A stretch of 22,790 bases of DNA from NCBI GenBank assembly GCA_964517315.1, contig CAZFCJ010000059.1, forward strand, positions 1 through 22,790. Direction: 5' to 3'. The notes beneath the pieces were generated by a model, which made no database searches, had not been told where the DNA came from, and was given only the letters and a program-made list of their open reading frames with translations. Origin of the DNA: DASWJQ01 sp964517315 (GTDB lineage Bacteria; Chloroflexota; Anaerolineae; Anaerolineales; E44-bin32). The position numbers and the translations under genes were made by a program. Of this stretch, positions 8,297 through 16,793 are shown one piece after another (position 1 is the first letter of the stretch; every line of letters starts with the position of its first letter).

Positions 8297-8556
8297 ATTT
8301 AGACGCGGGGACAGTCGGTCGCGCGGGGGTCGCAACCTTAGTGATTCCACTTCCGCTCGACGCGCCTCAAACCGTTCATCGGTCACTTGGTCGAGGCCAA
8401 ACCGGACACCTTCGCATCGGCCGCGCGCTCGGCCAAGACGGATTTCCTTGCATGACCTCCTCATGGGGATGGGTCGCTCCGCGTCTCAACCGCGCGCCAC
8501 CATGGGAACCATTCCGGCCAAGTTTGCGTCTTAAAAGCAGAGCCGAGCGGAACAAC

Positions 8557-8563
8557 GAGGAGG
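8557..8563 (+). promoter_or_regulatory. Ribosome binding site that fixes the DUF4349 start
   Basis: GAGGAGG lies 5 nt before ATG 8569. It shows that translation begins at the lipoprotein signal, not at in-frame starts up to 303 nt upstream. Confidence 0.8.
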
Positions 8564-8568
8564 CAGAC

Positions 8569-9588
8569 ATGGTCTTGTCCAATCGAAGGAGCCTGCTGAT
8601 CATCGTGGTGACAATCGTCGTCCTGAGCCTCGTGGCGGCCGGCTGCGCGGCTTCCGCCCCCGCGCCACTTGCCGAGGAGCGGGAAGCCGAAGAGCGCGCG
8701 CCGGTAGGTCTGCAGGCGACACCGCGGCCGGAACAAGTCCTCGAGGCCGAAGCACCTGCGGATGTCCAAGCGCAGGAGGACTCCCAGCGGGCCGCGGCCA
8801 CCCCGGCCGTATTTCGCACTGGCGCCGACACGCAGGTCGGGCCTGGAGCTGGAGCGGGCCGGTTGATTATCAAGAACGCCGAGATGCAGCTTTTAGTGTC
8901 GGACACTGACGTGGCCGTCGATCGGCTGACCCAGATCCTCGCCGACAACGGCGGGTACATCGTCAGCTCGCGCGAATGGTTCCAAGAGCGCGAAGACGAT
9001 CACTACAAACACGCTACGGTGACCTTCGCCGTGCCGGTCGATCGGTTCGAGCAGGCGCTCAGCAGGTTGCGTGGCGTCGGAATGCGCGTGCTCGACGAAA
9101 AGGCGTCGGGCGAGGACGTCACCGATCAGTTCGTCGACCTTGAATCCCGGGTTCGGAACCTGGAGGCGACCCGCGACCGCATCCGGAGCTTCCTCGACCA
9201 AGCGGACACGGTAGAGGAGGCGCTGCGGGTGAACCAGCAACTGACGAAGGTCGAAGAGCAAATCGAGCAACTCCGTGGCCGGATGAACTTCCTCGCCGAG
9301 AGGGCAGCGTTCTCCACGGTCACAGTCACTTTTCAGCCGGATATCCCGGAAATCGAGCCCACCCCAACGCCGACCGCCACCGCTACACCCACGCCGGTTC
9401 CATGGTCGGCCTCCGACACATGGCAATCGGCAAGCGGGACGCTTATTGGGGCCTACCAGGGGCTGGCCACCCTCGCGATCTGGCTTGGGGTGGTCGTGGT
9501 GCCGGTCTTCGGCCCCTTCGCCCTTATCGGTTGGGGCGTGTGGCGCCTGCGACAGCGGAAATCGAGCAACACCCAAGGTCCCTCCTAA
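8569..9588 (+). CDS. DUF4349 lipoprotein with C-terminal membrane anchor
   Basis: A 339-residue exported protein. The N-terminus has positive residues, a long hydrophobic core and LVAAGC, giving a likely lipid-attached Cys26. A low-complexity Ala/Glu/Pro linker follows. The DUF4349 domain runs from about 98 to 258 and begins LIIKNAEMQLLVSD. It continues with GGYIVSSREW, FAVPVDRFEQAL and DVTDQFVDLESRVRNLEATR, and contains a coiled coil around EEALRVNQQLTKVEEQIEQLRGR. A short PTPTATATPTP spacer leads to a second membrane helix (about 293-325), ending in a basic cytoplasmic tail. Lipid anchor plus C-terminal helix would hold the domain as a loop outside the cell membrane. The biochemical function of DUF4349 is unknown. 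The gene appears to be transcribed alone; no functional link to the epimerase downstream is evident. Confidence 0.88.
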   Translation: MVLSNRRSLLIIVVTIVVLSLVAAGCAASAPAPLAEEREAEERAPVGLQATPRPEQVLEAEAPADVQAQEDSQRAAATPAVFRTGADTQVGPGAGAGRLIIKNAEMQLLVSDTDVAVDRLTQILADNGGYIVSSREWFQEREDDHYKHATVTFAVPVDRFEQALSRLRGVGMRVLDEKASGEDVTDQFVDLESRVRNLEATRDRIRSFLDQADTVEEALRVNQQLTKVEEQIEQLRGRMNFLAERAAFSTVTVTFQPDIPEIEPTPTPTATATPTPVPWSASDTWQSASGTLIGAYQGLATLAIWLGVVVVPVFGPFALIGWGVWRLRQRKSSNTQGPS

Positions 9589-9694
9589 AGCGCGGGGCAC
9601 ACCCGGACCGCAGCCGCGATTCAGGAAGCTGTCCGGAGCCAGTCCGTCGTATTGGTGCGGGTCGCAAGGGCAAACATGGAATAGGGCTCCCGCT

Positions 9695-9714
9695 GCCAGG
9701 CCTAGGCCTCTGGC
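9695..9714. repeat. Inverted repeat between DUF4349 and epimerase genes
   Basis: GCCAG and CTGGC arms flank GCCTAGGCCT, itself nearly palindromic, so the whole 20 nt can fold or bind a dimeric protein. It lies 34 nt before the epimerase start. Without a T run it is not a clear terminator. Confidence 0.4.
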
Positions 9715-9747
9715 GGCGGGGCCCGCACCGGGACTAGAATCAGCCGC

Positions 9748-10752
9748 ATGGACGGATCCCGGCAACCCATCCTGATCACCGGCATCACCGGATTCATCGG
9801 CGGTCACCTGGCTCGGCGGATGCTGGCTAGCGGGGTCCTGGTGCGCGGGCTCAGTCGGGCGCCGGACCGGGCTGCCGACCTATCCGTCGCCGGGGCTGAG
9901 ATCGTGCGCGGCGATTTGCTCGATCCCGCCTCCTTGCGTCGAGCGGTTGACGGTTGCGACGTTATCTTTCACGCTGCGGCCGAGGTCGGGGAGCGGCCGG
10001 GCCGTGAACGGCTGATGACGGTGAACGTCCAAGGCACCGAGCACCTGGTTTCCGCAGCCCTCGATGCGGGCGTCCGCCGATTCGTCCACCTCAGTTCATG
10101 CGCGGTCTACGGGTCTCCGCAACTATTGGGCATTGACGAGACATTCCCACTTCAGATGGGCGCCAGCGACTACCACGATTCGAAGGTGCGATCAGAGGCG
10201 GTCGTCTGGAATGCGATAACGTCGCGCGGCCTGCCCGCTGTCATCGCCCGCCCGTCACAGGTGTACGGTCCGGGTTCGGAGATCTTCACCATCCGACCGG
10301 TCAAGGCGATCCGATCGGGGCGGATGTTCCTCATCGACGGCGGCAGGCACTTCTGCAAGCCGATTTTCATCGACGACCTGGTGCGAGGTCTGCTGGCGTG
10401 CGCTGTGGTGCCCGAGGCGGCAGGGGAGGCCTTCAATTTCACGAATGATGATCCGGTGCCATGGCGGGTCTTCTTCGGGAGCTACGCCGCGATGATGGGC
10501 CGGCGGGAGTTGCCTTCACTCCCCTACTCACTGGCATGGCCGCTGGCACTGGCGAACGAAGCGTGGGCCAAGCTGCGCGGTCGGCAGCCCGGTGTCAACC
10601 GGCGAACCCTCGCCAGTCTGCACAGCACCAACAGCTTCAGCAATCGGAAAGCCAAGCGGGTTTTGGGCTGGGCGCCCCGAATCACCCTGGAAGAGGGAAT
10701 GCGGCGCACGCAGGCTTGGCTGGGGGAAGAGGGTTATCTCGCTCATGCCTGA
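9748..10752 (+). CDS. NAD-dependent epimerase/dehydratase (extended SDR)
   Basis: A 334-residue extended short-chain dehydrogenase/reductase. The N-terminal Rossmann signature GITGFIG (12-18) binds NAD(P). FHAAAEVG follows in the usual place, then the Ser of HLSSCAVYG and the catalytic YHDSK (Tyr142, Lys146). VIARPSQVYGPG and IFIDDLVRGLL are typical of sugar epimerases and of 3-beta-HSD-like members such as NAD-dependent sterol dehydrogenases. The substrate cannot be assigned; a nucleotide sugar or a sterol/hopanoid-like compound is possible. No ribosome site is seen before the ATG. TAGAAT lies only 7 nt upstream, so the message may be leaderless. The 3' end overlaps the convergent threonine aldolase gene by 10 nt. 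Confidence 0.9.
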   Translation: MDGSRQPILITGITGFIGGHLARRMLASGVLVRGLSRAPDRAADLSVAGAEIVRGDLLDPASLRRAVDGCDVIFHAAAEVGERPGRERLMTVNVQGTEHLVSAALDAGVRRFVHLSSCAVYGSPQLLGIDETFPLQMGASDYHDSKVRSEAVVWNAITSRGLPAVIARPSQVYGPGSEIFTIRPVKAIRSGRMFLIDGGRHFCKPIFIDDLVRGLLACAVVPEAAGEAFNFTNDDPVPWRVFFGSYAAMMGRRELPSLPYSLAWPLALANEAWAKLRGRQPGVNRRTLASLHSTNSFSNRKAKRVLGWAPRITLEEGMRRTQAWLGEEGYLAHA

Positions 10753-11798
10753 GCGGGCTCGGCGAGCACCTTTTCGAACAACGCGATCGTCTGGTCGACG
10801 TCGTCATCCGTGATCCAGTAATGGGTTACGAGGCGCATGGTGCGAGGACCGCGGGCCTTCAGCCGTATCTCCTGGGCCCTGGCCCGTTCGACAAACACCG
10901 CTGCTTCAGGAGCCTCCGGCTCCGGAAACTCCACGCACACCATGTTCGTTTGTGGTTGGGGATTGAGCACCGTCACGCCGCGAACTTCCTCGAGCCCGTC
11001 CGCCAGCCTGCGCGCACGAGCGTGATCCTCGCCTAATCGATCCACCATGGTGTCCAGGGCCACGAGACCGGCTGCCGCCAACACGCCGGCCTGGCGCATG
11101 CCCCCGCCGAGCGCCTTGCGGATCCTGAGCGCCTCGGCGATGAACGGCCGACTGCCGCATAAGACAGAGCCGACCGGGGCACAGAGCCCTTTTGACAGAC
11201 AAAACGTGACCGAGTCGACCGGCTTGGTGAGCGCCTCAATGGGCAGATTGAACGCAGCCGCAGCGTTGAAGACCCGCGCTCCGTCCAAGTGAACCTTGAG
11301 ACCGATCTTATGCGCCGTTCGGAAAAGTTCAGCGGTGTACTCCGCGCCGAGGGCCGCCCCGCAGCGGAAGTTGTGAGTGTTTTCGACGCAAATCAGCCGG
11401 CTCCGCGGGTGATGCGGATCGTCGGCCCGCACAGCTTCCGTCACGGCCTCGAGGGGCAGTTCCCCGCTTTCGAGCGTCGCGACCGTGCGCGGTTGGATGC
11501 CGCCGAGCCCGGCCATGCCCGCCGCTTCCTTCAGAAATTGGTGCGCCAGATCGCCGAGGATCACCTCGTCGCCGCGACCGCAGTGGGCGAGAACGGCGGC
11601 CAGATTGCCCATCGTCCCCGAGGCGACGAACAACCCCGCTTCATGGCCCATCAGGTCGGCGGATCGCTCCTGCAGGAGATTGACCGTTGGATCTTCCCCA
11701 TACACGTCATCGCCAACTTCCGCCTCCGCCATGGCTGCGCGCATTTCTTCCGTGGGCCACGTTACGGTGTCCGATCGAAGGTCAATCCAGTTCATCAT
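10743..11798 (-). CDS. ltaE: Low-specificity L-threonine aldolase (PLP)
   Basis: A 351-residue fold-type I PLP enzyme that splits L-threonine or allo-threonine to glycine and acetaldehyde. It opens with IDLRSDTVTWPTEEMR, the family hallmark. It then shows DDVYGEDPTVN, ASGTMGNLAAVLAH, GDLAHQF (His86, expected to stack on the cofactor), HLDGARVFNA (Asp172 contacts the pyridine nitrogen) and SKGLCAPVGS with the Schiff-base Lys203. Length is normal. Two ATG codons in tandem begin the gene and neither has a strong ribosome site. It starts 14 nt after the rluD stop and is the last gene of the minus-strand operon. Its tail overlaps the convergent epimerase gene by 10 nt. It may supply glycine, but nothing ties it metabolically to its operon partners. 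Confidence 0.93.
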   Translation of the reverse strand: MMNWIDLRSDTVTWPTEEMRAAMAEAEVGDDVYGEDPTVNLLQERSADLMGHEAGLFVASGTMGNLAAVLAHCGRGDEVILGDLAHQFLKEAAGMAGLGGIQPRTVATLESGELPLEAVTEAVRADDPHHPRSRLICVENTHNFRCGAALGAEYTAELFRTAHKIGLKVHLDGARVFNAAAAFNLPIEALTKPVDSVTFCLSKGLCAPVGSVLCGSRPFIAEALRIRKALGGGMRQAGVLAAAGLVALDTMVDRLGEDHARARRLADGLEEVRGVTVLNPQPQTNMVCVEFPEPEAPEAAVFVERARAQEIRLKARGPRTMRLVTHYWITDDDVDQTIALFEKVLAEPAQA

Positions 11799-11812
11799 CG
11801 CGCCGCTTCCGA

Positions 11813-12763
11813 TCAGGCGTTACCATCGGGGTTCTTCCCCCGGGTCCGGCGCCGCAACCGACTGCAGGCCAATGAGAAGTCGTCGGCCAACGGCGCCTCG
11901 AAGCGCCGCGCTTCCCCTTCGCCGGGTAAAACGACTTCTATCGAGGCCGCGTGCAACATTTGTCGCTCGACCGGCAGGCTCGGCGTACGCCGCCCATAGA
12001 CCGTATCGCCGACGACTGGGCATTCCAGGAAGGCCAGGTGCACCCTGATCTGATGGGTCCTGCCCGTCCTCGGATGTATTTCCAGCAGCGTGTGGGCAGG
12101 GAACGTCTCGATCGTGTGATATATCGATATCGCCATCCGCCCATCACCCTCCGCGACGACGGCCATCCGTTTGCGCTTGGTCGGGTGACGACCAATTGCG
12201 GCCTCCACCCGGCCCGAGGGAGTCGGCGGAGAACCGTCAACCAGCGTCAAATAGCGCTTCTCGACCTGCCGTTCCTTGAACTGTCGCTGGAGATGCTGAT
12301 GGGTTTCATCGTCCTTGGCCAGCAGGATGACGCCCGAGGTGTCTTTGTCCAGTCGGTGGACGACACCCGGGCGCCGGATGCCGCCCACCCCCTTCACGTC
12401 GGGGGCGTGCGCCAGGGCCGCATGGACCAAAGTTCCACTTGGGTGACCGGGCCCGGGATGGACCACCATTCCGGGCGGCTTATTTACAACTAGGATCCTT
12501 TCGTCCTCGTAAAGGACATCCAGGGGGATATCTTCGGCTTCAAGCTGGCTGGGCTCTGGAGGGGGAACGGTCGCCGCGACACGCTCACCGCCCGCCAGAG
12601 GGTGGGCCGGTCGCTCAACCACCTCTCCGTCCACGAGGACCCATCCTTCTTTGATCAGGGCCTGCCAGCGGGTCCGCGATAGGGTATCCTCCATTTCGGA
12701 AAGAACGACGTCCAGCCGGCCGCCGGCGTCGGGAGCGCGGAAGTGGACTTCGCGCGCGCTCAC
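11813..12763 (-). CDS. rluD: RluA/RluD-family 23S rRNA pseudouridine synthase
   Basis: A 316-residue protein with an N-terminal S4 RNA-binding domain (about 14-62: GRLDVVLSEM, SRTRWQALIKEGWVLVDGEVV) and an RluA-type catalytic domain. The catalytic motif is HRLDKDTSG with Asp139. Other family segments are ILVVNKPPGMVVHPGPGH, EKRYLTLVDG and HPRTGRTHQIRVHLAF. The S4 domain and spacing fit RluD, which modifies helix 69 of 23S rRNA, though RluC-like specificity is possible. The GTG start overlaps the lspA stop as GTGA (12763-12760), giving translational coupling. The lspA-rluD pairing is common in bacteria and supports both calls. The C-terminal tail is rich in Arg and Lys. Confidence 0.95.
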   Translation of the reverse strand: MSAREVHFRAPDAGGRLDVVLSEMEDTLSRTRWQALIKEGWVLVDGEVVERPAHPLAGGERVAATVPPPEPSQLEAEDIPLDVLYEDERILVVNKPPGMVVHPGPGHPSGTLVHAALAHAPDVKGVGGIRRPGVVHRLDKDTSGVILLAKDDETHQHLQRQFKERQVEKRYLTLVDGSPPTPSGRVEAAIGRHPTKRKRMAVVAEGDGRMAISIYHTIETFPAHTLLEIHPRTGRTHQIRVHLAFLECPVVGDTVYGRRTPSLPVERQMLHAASIEVVLPGEGEARRFEAPLADDFSLACSRLRRRTRGKNPDGNA

Positions 12764-13296
12764 CCCACCGTGCCCTCCACCTCCGGCGCGGAATCTTCTT
12801 GGGCGCCCACTGTTCCCTCCCCAACGGGCTCACGATGTTCTTCGAACCACATACTCAAGATCAGCAGGGCAACGCCCACGGAAATCGCCGCGTCGGCGAG
12901 ATTGAAAACCGGGAAACGACCAAACGCCAGAAAGTCGGTCACCGGCCCCTGCCGCAGTCGATCGATGAGGTTGCCCAACGCGCCGCCGAACTGCAATATG
13001 AGCGCCGCGCGGAGAAGTCTGTGATTGGACGGGACTTGGGGGAAGTAGTAGAGAATCGCTGCGCTCACCACGACCGCGATGACGCCGAACACCATACCGC
13101 CATCCGGAAACATACCGAACGCGGCGCCCGTGTTCTCCCAGTGAACGATGCGAAAGTACGGAGAGATCGCCGGAATGGGCTCCCAGACCTCGCCGAATGC
13201 CAACCGCGAACGGACCCACTGCTTGGACGCCTGGTCCAACCCCAGGATCAGCCCGCCTCCAAGAAGCAATATCAGTGTGTCACGCACCCTTGACAA
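12760..13296 (-). CDS. lspA: Lipoprotein signal peptidase II
   Basis: A 178-residue membrane protease that removes signal peptides from lipid-modified prolipoproteins, such as the lipoproteins encoded elsewhere in this window. It has four predicted membrane segments, ENTGAAFG (54-61), GGALGNLIDRL and the two catalytic aspartates in VTDF (Asp121) and FNLADAAI (Asp135). The start is probably TTG 13296, which has GGGAGGT 4 nt upstream; GTG 13287 is the alternative. An acidic tail of about 25 residues after the last helix contains GTVG twice and is not part of the enzyme core. The gene is 134 nt from ileS, and that gap holds a large palindrome. It overlaps rluD by 4 nt. Confidence 0.95.
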   Translation of the reverse strand: MSRVRDTLILLLGGGLILGLDQASKQWVRSRLAFGEVWEPIPAISPYFRIVHWENTGAAFGMFPDGGMVFGVIAVVVSAAILYYFPQVPSNHRLLRAALILQFGGALGNLIDRLRQGPVTDFLAFGRFPVFNLADAAISVGVALLILSMWFEEHREPVGEGTVGAQEDSAPEVEGTVG

Positions 13297-13375
13297 TCCG
13301 ACCTCCCAGTACCCGCGGCCTCAGAAAGTTCTGCCTGAGCCGAATTATCCTATCACAGCTGGCCACGACGCGATG

Positions 13376-13399
13376 GGGTCGCGCCGTACGGCGCGACCC
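13376..13399. repeat. 24-nt perfect palindrome in the ileS-lspA gap
   Basis: Each arm is GGGTCGCGCCGT on one strand and its exact complement on the other, with no unpaired centre. It begins about 30 nt after the ileS stop and has no T run on the minus strand. It could reduce read-through from ileS to lspA, protect the upstream RNA 3' end, or bind a dimeric regulator. Confidence 0.6.
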
Positions 13400-13430
13400 A
13401 AGTGCCCGAACGGCCAACTTCGCTCGTTGT

Positions 13431-16400
13431 TTATGCATCCACACGCGAGACCGCGACGGCGAAATCGTCCCCATCGATCTCGAATTCGTCCAGCGCCTCG
13501 CCTTGGGGTTGATCCACGGACTCAAATGAAGCGGCGAGGGTTTCGCCCTGGATGTATTCGCGGTGAGTCTCTATTGCACGGGCGAGTTGCCCGGATGCGC
13601 TGTACTGTGCTTGGATGGAATCATCGACTTCGAATTCAGCCTGTTTCCGCAGGTCCTGGACTCGGCGGACCACCTCTCGTGCCAGCCCCTCCAACAGCAA
13701 CCCCTCGCTGATTTCTGTGTCCAGGGCGACCACATAGCCGGCGTCGCCGACGGCCGAAAATCCGGGTCTGGGCTCAAGTCGGACTTCCACCTCGTCCGGC
13801 AGCACCTCCACGCGCTTTCCTTTGACCTTCACTTCCAGGCTCTCGCCGTTCAGAATTCGCCGCGCGGCGGGTTCAGGATCCAACTGCAACAGGGCCTCCC
13901 GCAGCGGCGGGAACTCGGAACCATACTTCTGGCCCAGCTGTTTGGGCAGGGGGTGGAGCTGATAATCCACGACGTCTGAGGCCGCGTCGAGCAGACGGAC
14001 CTGCTTCACATTCAGCTCCTCGGCGATGAGCTCCCGATAATTGCGGACCACCTCACGCTCGCGCGCCGACCCGACGGCGAAGGAGGCCTCCGCCAGCGGC
14101 TGTCGCAGCTTGATGCCGGCTTGATTGCGCGCCCCGTGCCCCTGGGAAACTAACTGCGTGACAAGACCCATATCGCGCGTCAGCTGCGGATCCAACGCGC
14201 TCTCGTCGACCGAGGGCCAATCCGTGTGATGGACGCTCACTGGCGCGCTCTCGTCGACCTGCCGCACCAGGTTCTGGAACATGGTCTCGGTGACAAATGG
14301 GACGAACGGTGCCAGAAGCCGGATCAAGGTCGTCAGCACCTCGTGCAGCGTTCGATAAGCGGCTTCCTTGTCGGCGTCGGAGGCTTCGCTGGCGCCGGTC
14401 TTGGCCCAGAAGCGCCGCCGACTGCGTCGCAGGTACCAGTTGCTCAGGTCGTCGATGAAGCCATTCATGGCCTGCGTCGCTTTGTCCGGCTCATAGCCCT
14501 CCAGTCGCCCGGTGACCTCCTCCACCACCTCGTTCAGGCGCGCCAGGATCCAGCGGTCGAGTTCGGCGGGAGCGGCCTCGGCGGCGCTTTCCGGGCTCCA
14601 GCCGTCGATGTTGGCGTAGGTGACAAAGAAGCTGTACACGTTCCACAATGGCAGCAGGAATTGTCTCCGGACTTCATCGGCGTGCTCATAGCCGAACAGC
14701 AGATCCTTCTCGGGCCTGTGATCGCAATACAACCAGCGCATCACGTCGACGCCCATATGATCGGCGGCTTCATTGAATTCGATCATGTTGCCCCACGACT
14801 TGTGCATCGGCCGCCCATCCTCGGCGAGCAGCGTGCTGTAGGTGAAGCAGTGCTTGAACGGCGCCCGGCGCTCCAGGGTCGTGCTCATCGCCAGAAGACT
14901 GTAGAACCAGTTGCGGAACTGCCCGGGAAAGCTCTCGCTGATCAGATCCGCCGGGTACCATTTCTCCCAATACTCCCGATCGCTGTTGTAGCGCAGCGTG
15001 CTCATGGCCACAATGCCGGCATCCAGCCAGGGATTCCCCACGTCCGGAATGCGTGAGATCTCCTCACCACATGACGAACATTTGACCGTCACGGCATCAA
15101 TGTGCGGCCGGTGTGGAGTATGCCCCTCAAATTCCTCCCAGCCGTTGACGGCGCGTTCCTTAAGCTCTTCTCGGCTGCCGATCACCTCGAAACTTTCACA
15201 GGAAGCACACTCCCAGATCGGCAGCGCCAGCCCCCAGTAACGCTTCTTGGAGACCATCCAGTCCTCCATATTGCGCAGCCAATCCAGCTCGCGCTCCAGA
15301 CCAAACGCGGGATGCCACTGCGTCTCCTCGTCAACGACCTCCATGATCTGATAACGCAGGTTCGCCCGCTTCTCCTCCTCGGTCACCTCATCGTAGGGCT
15401 TGTCGAGCTTCCGGCCCATGTCGATGAACCACTCGTCGACCAATCGGAAAACGAGCTCCGACTCACAGCGCCAGCAAACAGGGTAGCGGTGGGTGTAGTC
15501 GTCGGTCCGATAAGTGAGTCCCTTTTCAGTCAGGTGTTTGAAGATCGGTTGGGCGACCTCGTGAACCTGCTGACGCGTCAGCCAATCGAAACCTTCGACA
15601 AAGACCCCGGCTTCGTCCAGCGGAGCCAGCACGGGCAAATTGTGCTCCTGACTCAGCGCGAAGTCCTCCGCGCCGCATCCCGGCGCGATGTGCACGATGC
15701 CGGTGCCCTCTTCCTCACCGACCTCGCCCCACAAGATGACCCGATGTGCCTCGGGACCGCCCACTTGCTGCTGGGCCGGTAGGTCGTCGAAGGGACCGTC
15801 ATAGGTCCAGCCCTCCATATCGGCGCCCTTGAGCTCCTCCGCAATTTCGTGGTCGCCCTGCAGCAGGTCGGCCGTCTCCTTGCTGAGGTAGAAGAGCTCG
15901 CCGTCCTGCCGGACCTTGAGATAAGTCAGATCCGGCCCCACCGCGGCGGCGATATTGCTGGTCAGCGTCCACGGCGTCGTGGTCCAGACCAGCAGGCTCT
16001 CGTTTTCACGCTGGCGCAGGGGGAAGCGCAGGACGATGGAGGGATGCGTCAGCTCGCGGTAGCCTTCCGTCACGATCTCATGCTGGCTCAGTCCGGTGCC
16101 GCAGCGGCTGCACCAGGGCATCACATCGGTGCCTTTGTAGATCCAGCCCCGGTCGTGACATGACTTCAGCACCGACCAGATCGTGTAATTGTTGACGTCC
16201 GAGAATGTGAAATACGAACCCCCCAATTCGGGAAGTCCCAAGCGACCCACCAGCCCCTCGACCGTGTCGGTCACCGGTCCCTGCGGACCCTGAAGGGTGA
16301 TCTGCTGCGACGGATCCTCGCCCAGCTTGTCCCGCAGCATGCGCAGTTCATCCGGGTCGTCCCAATCCATCCAATAGCCCAGACGGATGCTCTGCTCGGT

Positions 16401-16793
16401 TTGAACCGCGGCGTATTTCAAGACCCGCTGTTTACACAGCACGACGAATTCGGCCAGGCCGAACCGCTCGATATCCCGCTTGGAGGCGAAGCCTTTTTCA
16501 CGCTCCACATTGACCTCGACCCAGAGCCCCTGGCAGTCGAATCCGTTCTGAAAACGCAGCTCATGACCTTGCATGGCCTTGAAGCGCTGAAACAGATCTT
16601 TGTAGGTCCTGCCCCATCCGTGGTGAACCCCCATCGGGTTGTTGGCGGTAATCGGCCCATCGACGAACGACCACGACGGCCCGCCGCGGCGCATCTCCCG
16701 AAGCTTCTCAAATGCCCTCTGCTCGTCCCAGAATGCCAGAGTTTCGTGTTCTTGCTCTACAAAGTCAACGTGACTGGGTACGGGCTCGAACAT
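13431..16793 (-). CDS. ileS: Isoleucyl-tRNA synthetase with divergent signature motifs
   Basis: A 1120-residue class I synthetase charging tRNA-Ile. The HIGH site is recognisable as ITANNPMGVHHGWGRT (HHGW at 57-60), not the classic PxxNG..H.GH form. The KMSKS loop reads PMHKSWGN (Met663-Asn669). Between them lie TPWTLTSNIAAAVG of the editing domain (CP1), CYS pairs in WCSRCG and CWRCE, and a WFIDMGRKLDK segment; KCSSCG is a further possible zinc knuckle. The anticodon-binding region (NWYLRRSRRRFW) and a long C-terminal domain complete the protein. Length and layout fit the longer IleRS type. The ATG lies directly after the alaX stop (TGAATG), with GAGGTGAT over the junction as an excellent ribosome site. 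A T-box upstream of alaX predicts control by uncharged tRNA-Ile. Confidence 0.95.
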   Translation of the reverse strand: MFEPVPSHVDFVEQEHETLAFWDEQRAFEKLREMRRGGPSWSFVDGPITANNPMGVHHGWGRTYKDLFQRFKAMQGHELRFQNGFDCQGLWVEVNVEREKGFASKRDIERFGLAEFVVLCKQRVLKYAAVQTEQSIRLGYWMDWDDPDELRMLRDKLGEDPSQQITLQGPQGPVTDTVEGLVGRLGLPELGGSYFTFSDVNNYTIWSVLKSCHDRGWIYKGTDVMPWCSRCGTGLSQHEIVTEGYRELTHPSIVLRFPLRQRENESLLVWTTTPWTLTSNIAAAVGPDLTYLKVRQDGELFYLSKETADLLQGDHEIAEELKGADMEGWTYDGPFDDLPAQQQVGGPEAHRVILWGEVGEEEGTGIVHIAPGCGAEDFALSQEHNLPVLAPLDEAGVFVEGFDWLTRQQVHEVAQPIFKHLTEKGLTYRTDDYTHRYPVCWRCESELVFRLVDEWFIDMGRKLDKPYDEVTEEEKRANLRYQIMEVVDEETQWHPAFGLERELDWLRNMEDWMVSKKRYWGLALPIWECASCESFEVIGSREELKERAVNGWEEFEGHTPHRPHIDAVTVKCSSCGEEISRIPDVGNPWLDAGIVAMSTLRYNSDREYWEKWYPADLISESFPGQFRNWFYSLLAMSTTLERRAPFKHCFTYSTLLAEDGRPMHKSWGNMIEFNEAADHMGVDVMRWLYCDHRPEKDLLFGYEHADEVRRQFLLPLWNVYSFFVTYANIDGWSPESAAEAAPAELDRWILARLNEVVEEVTGRLEGYEPDKATQAMNGFIDDLSNWYLRRSRRRFWAKTGASEASDADKEAAYRTLHEVLTTLIRLLAPFVPFVTETMFQNLVRQVDESAPVSVHHTDWPSVDESALDPQLTRDMGLVTQLVSQGHGARNQAGIKLRQPLAEASFAVGSAREREVVRNYRELIAEELNVKQVRLLDAASDVVDYQLHPLPKQLGQKYGSEFPPLREALLQLDPEPAARRILNGESLEVKVKGKRVEVLPDEVEVRLEPRPGFSAVGDAGYVVALDTEISEGLLLEGLAREVVRRVQDLRKQAEFEVDDSIQAQYSASGQLARAIETHREYIQGETLAASFESVDQPQGEALDEFEIDGDDFAVAVSRVDA

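Larger units (their letters stand above)
8014..8568. other. 555-nt stretch without a supported gene
   Basis: The frame of the downstream lipoprotein stays open through 8266-8568, but that part reads like random translation and lacks a ribosome site. Minus-strand frames here are shadows running on from the TPR gene. The only clear structure is a strong hairpin at 8267-8296. No convincing promoter for the DUF4349 gene was found, though one must lie in or before this stretch. Confidence 0.6.

Noticed and set aside
8266..8568. N-terminal extension of the DUF4349 gene
   Set aside because: There is no ribosome site at its start, the sequence is not protein-like, and a lipoprotein signal with a strong GAGGAGG begins at 8569.
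14226..15056. Plus-strand frame of 276 codons inside ileS
   Set aside because: It lies wholly opposite the conserved IleRS coding sequence and has a shadow-like composition rich in His, Val and Gln.
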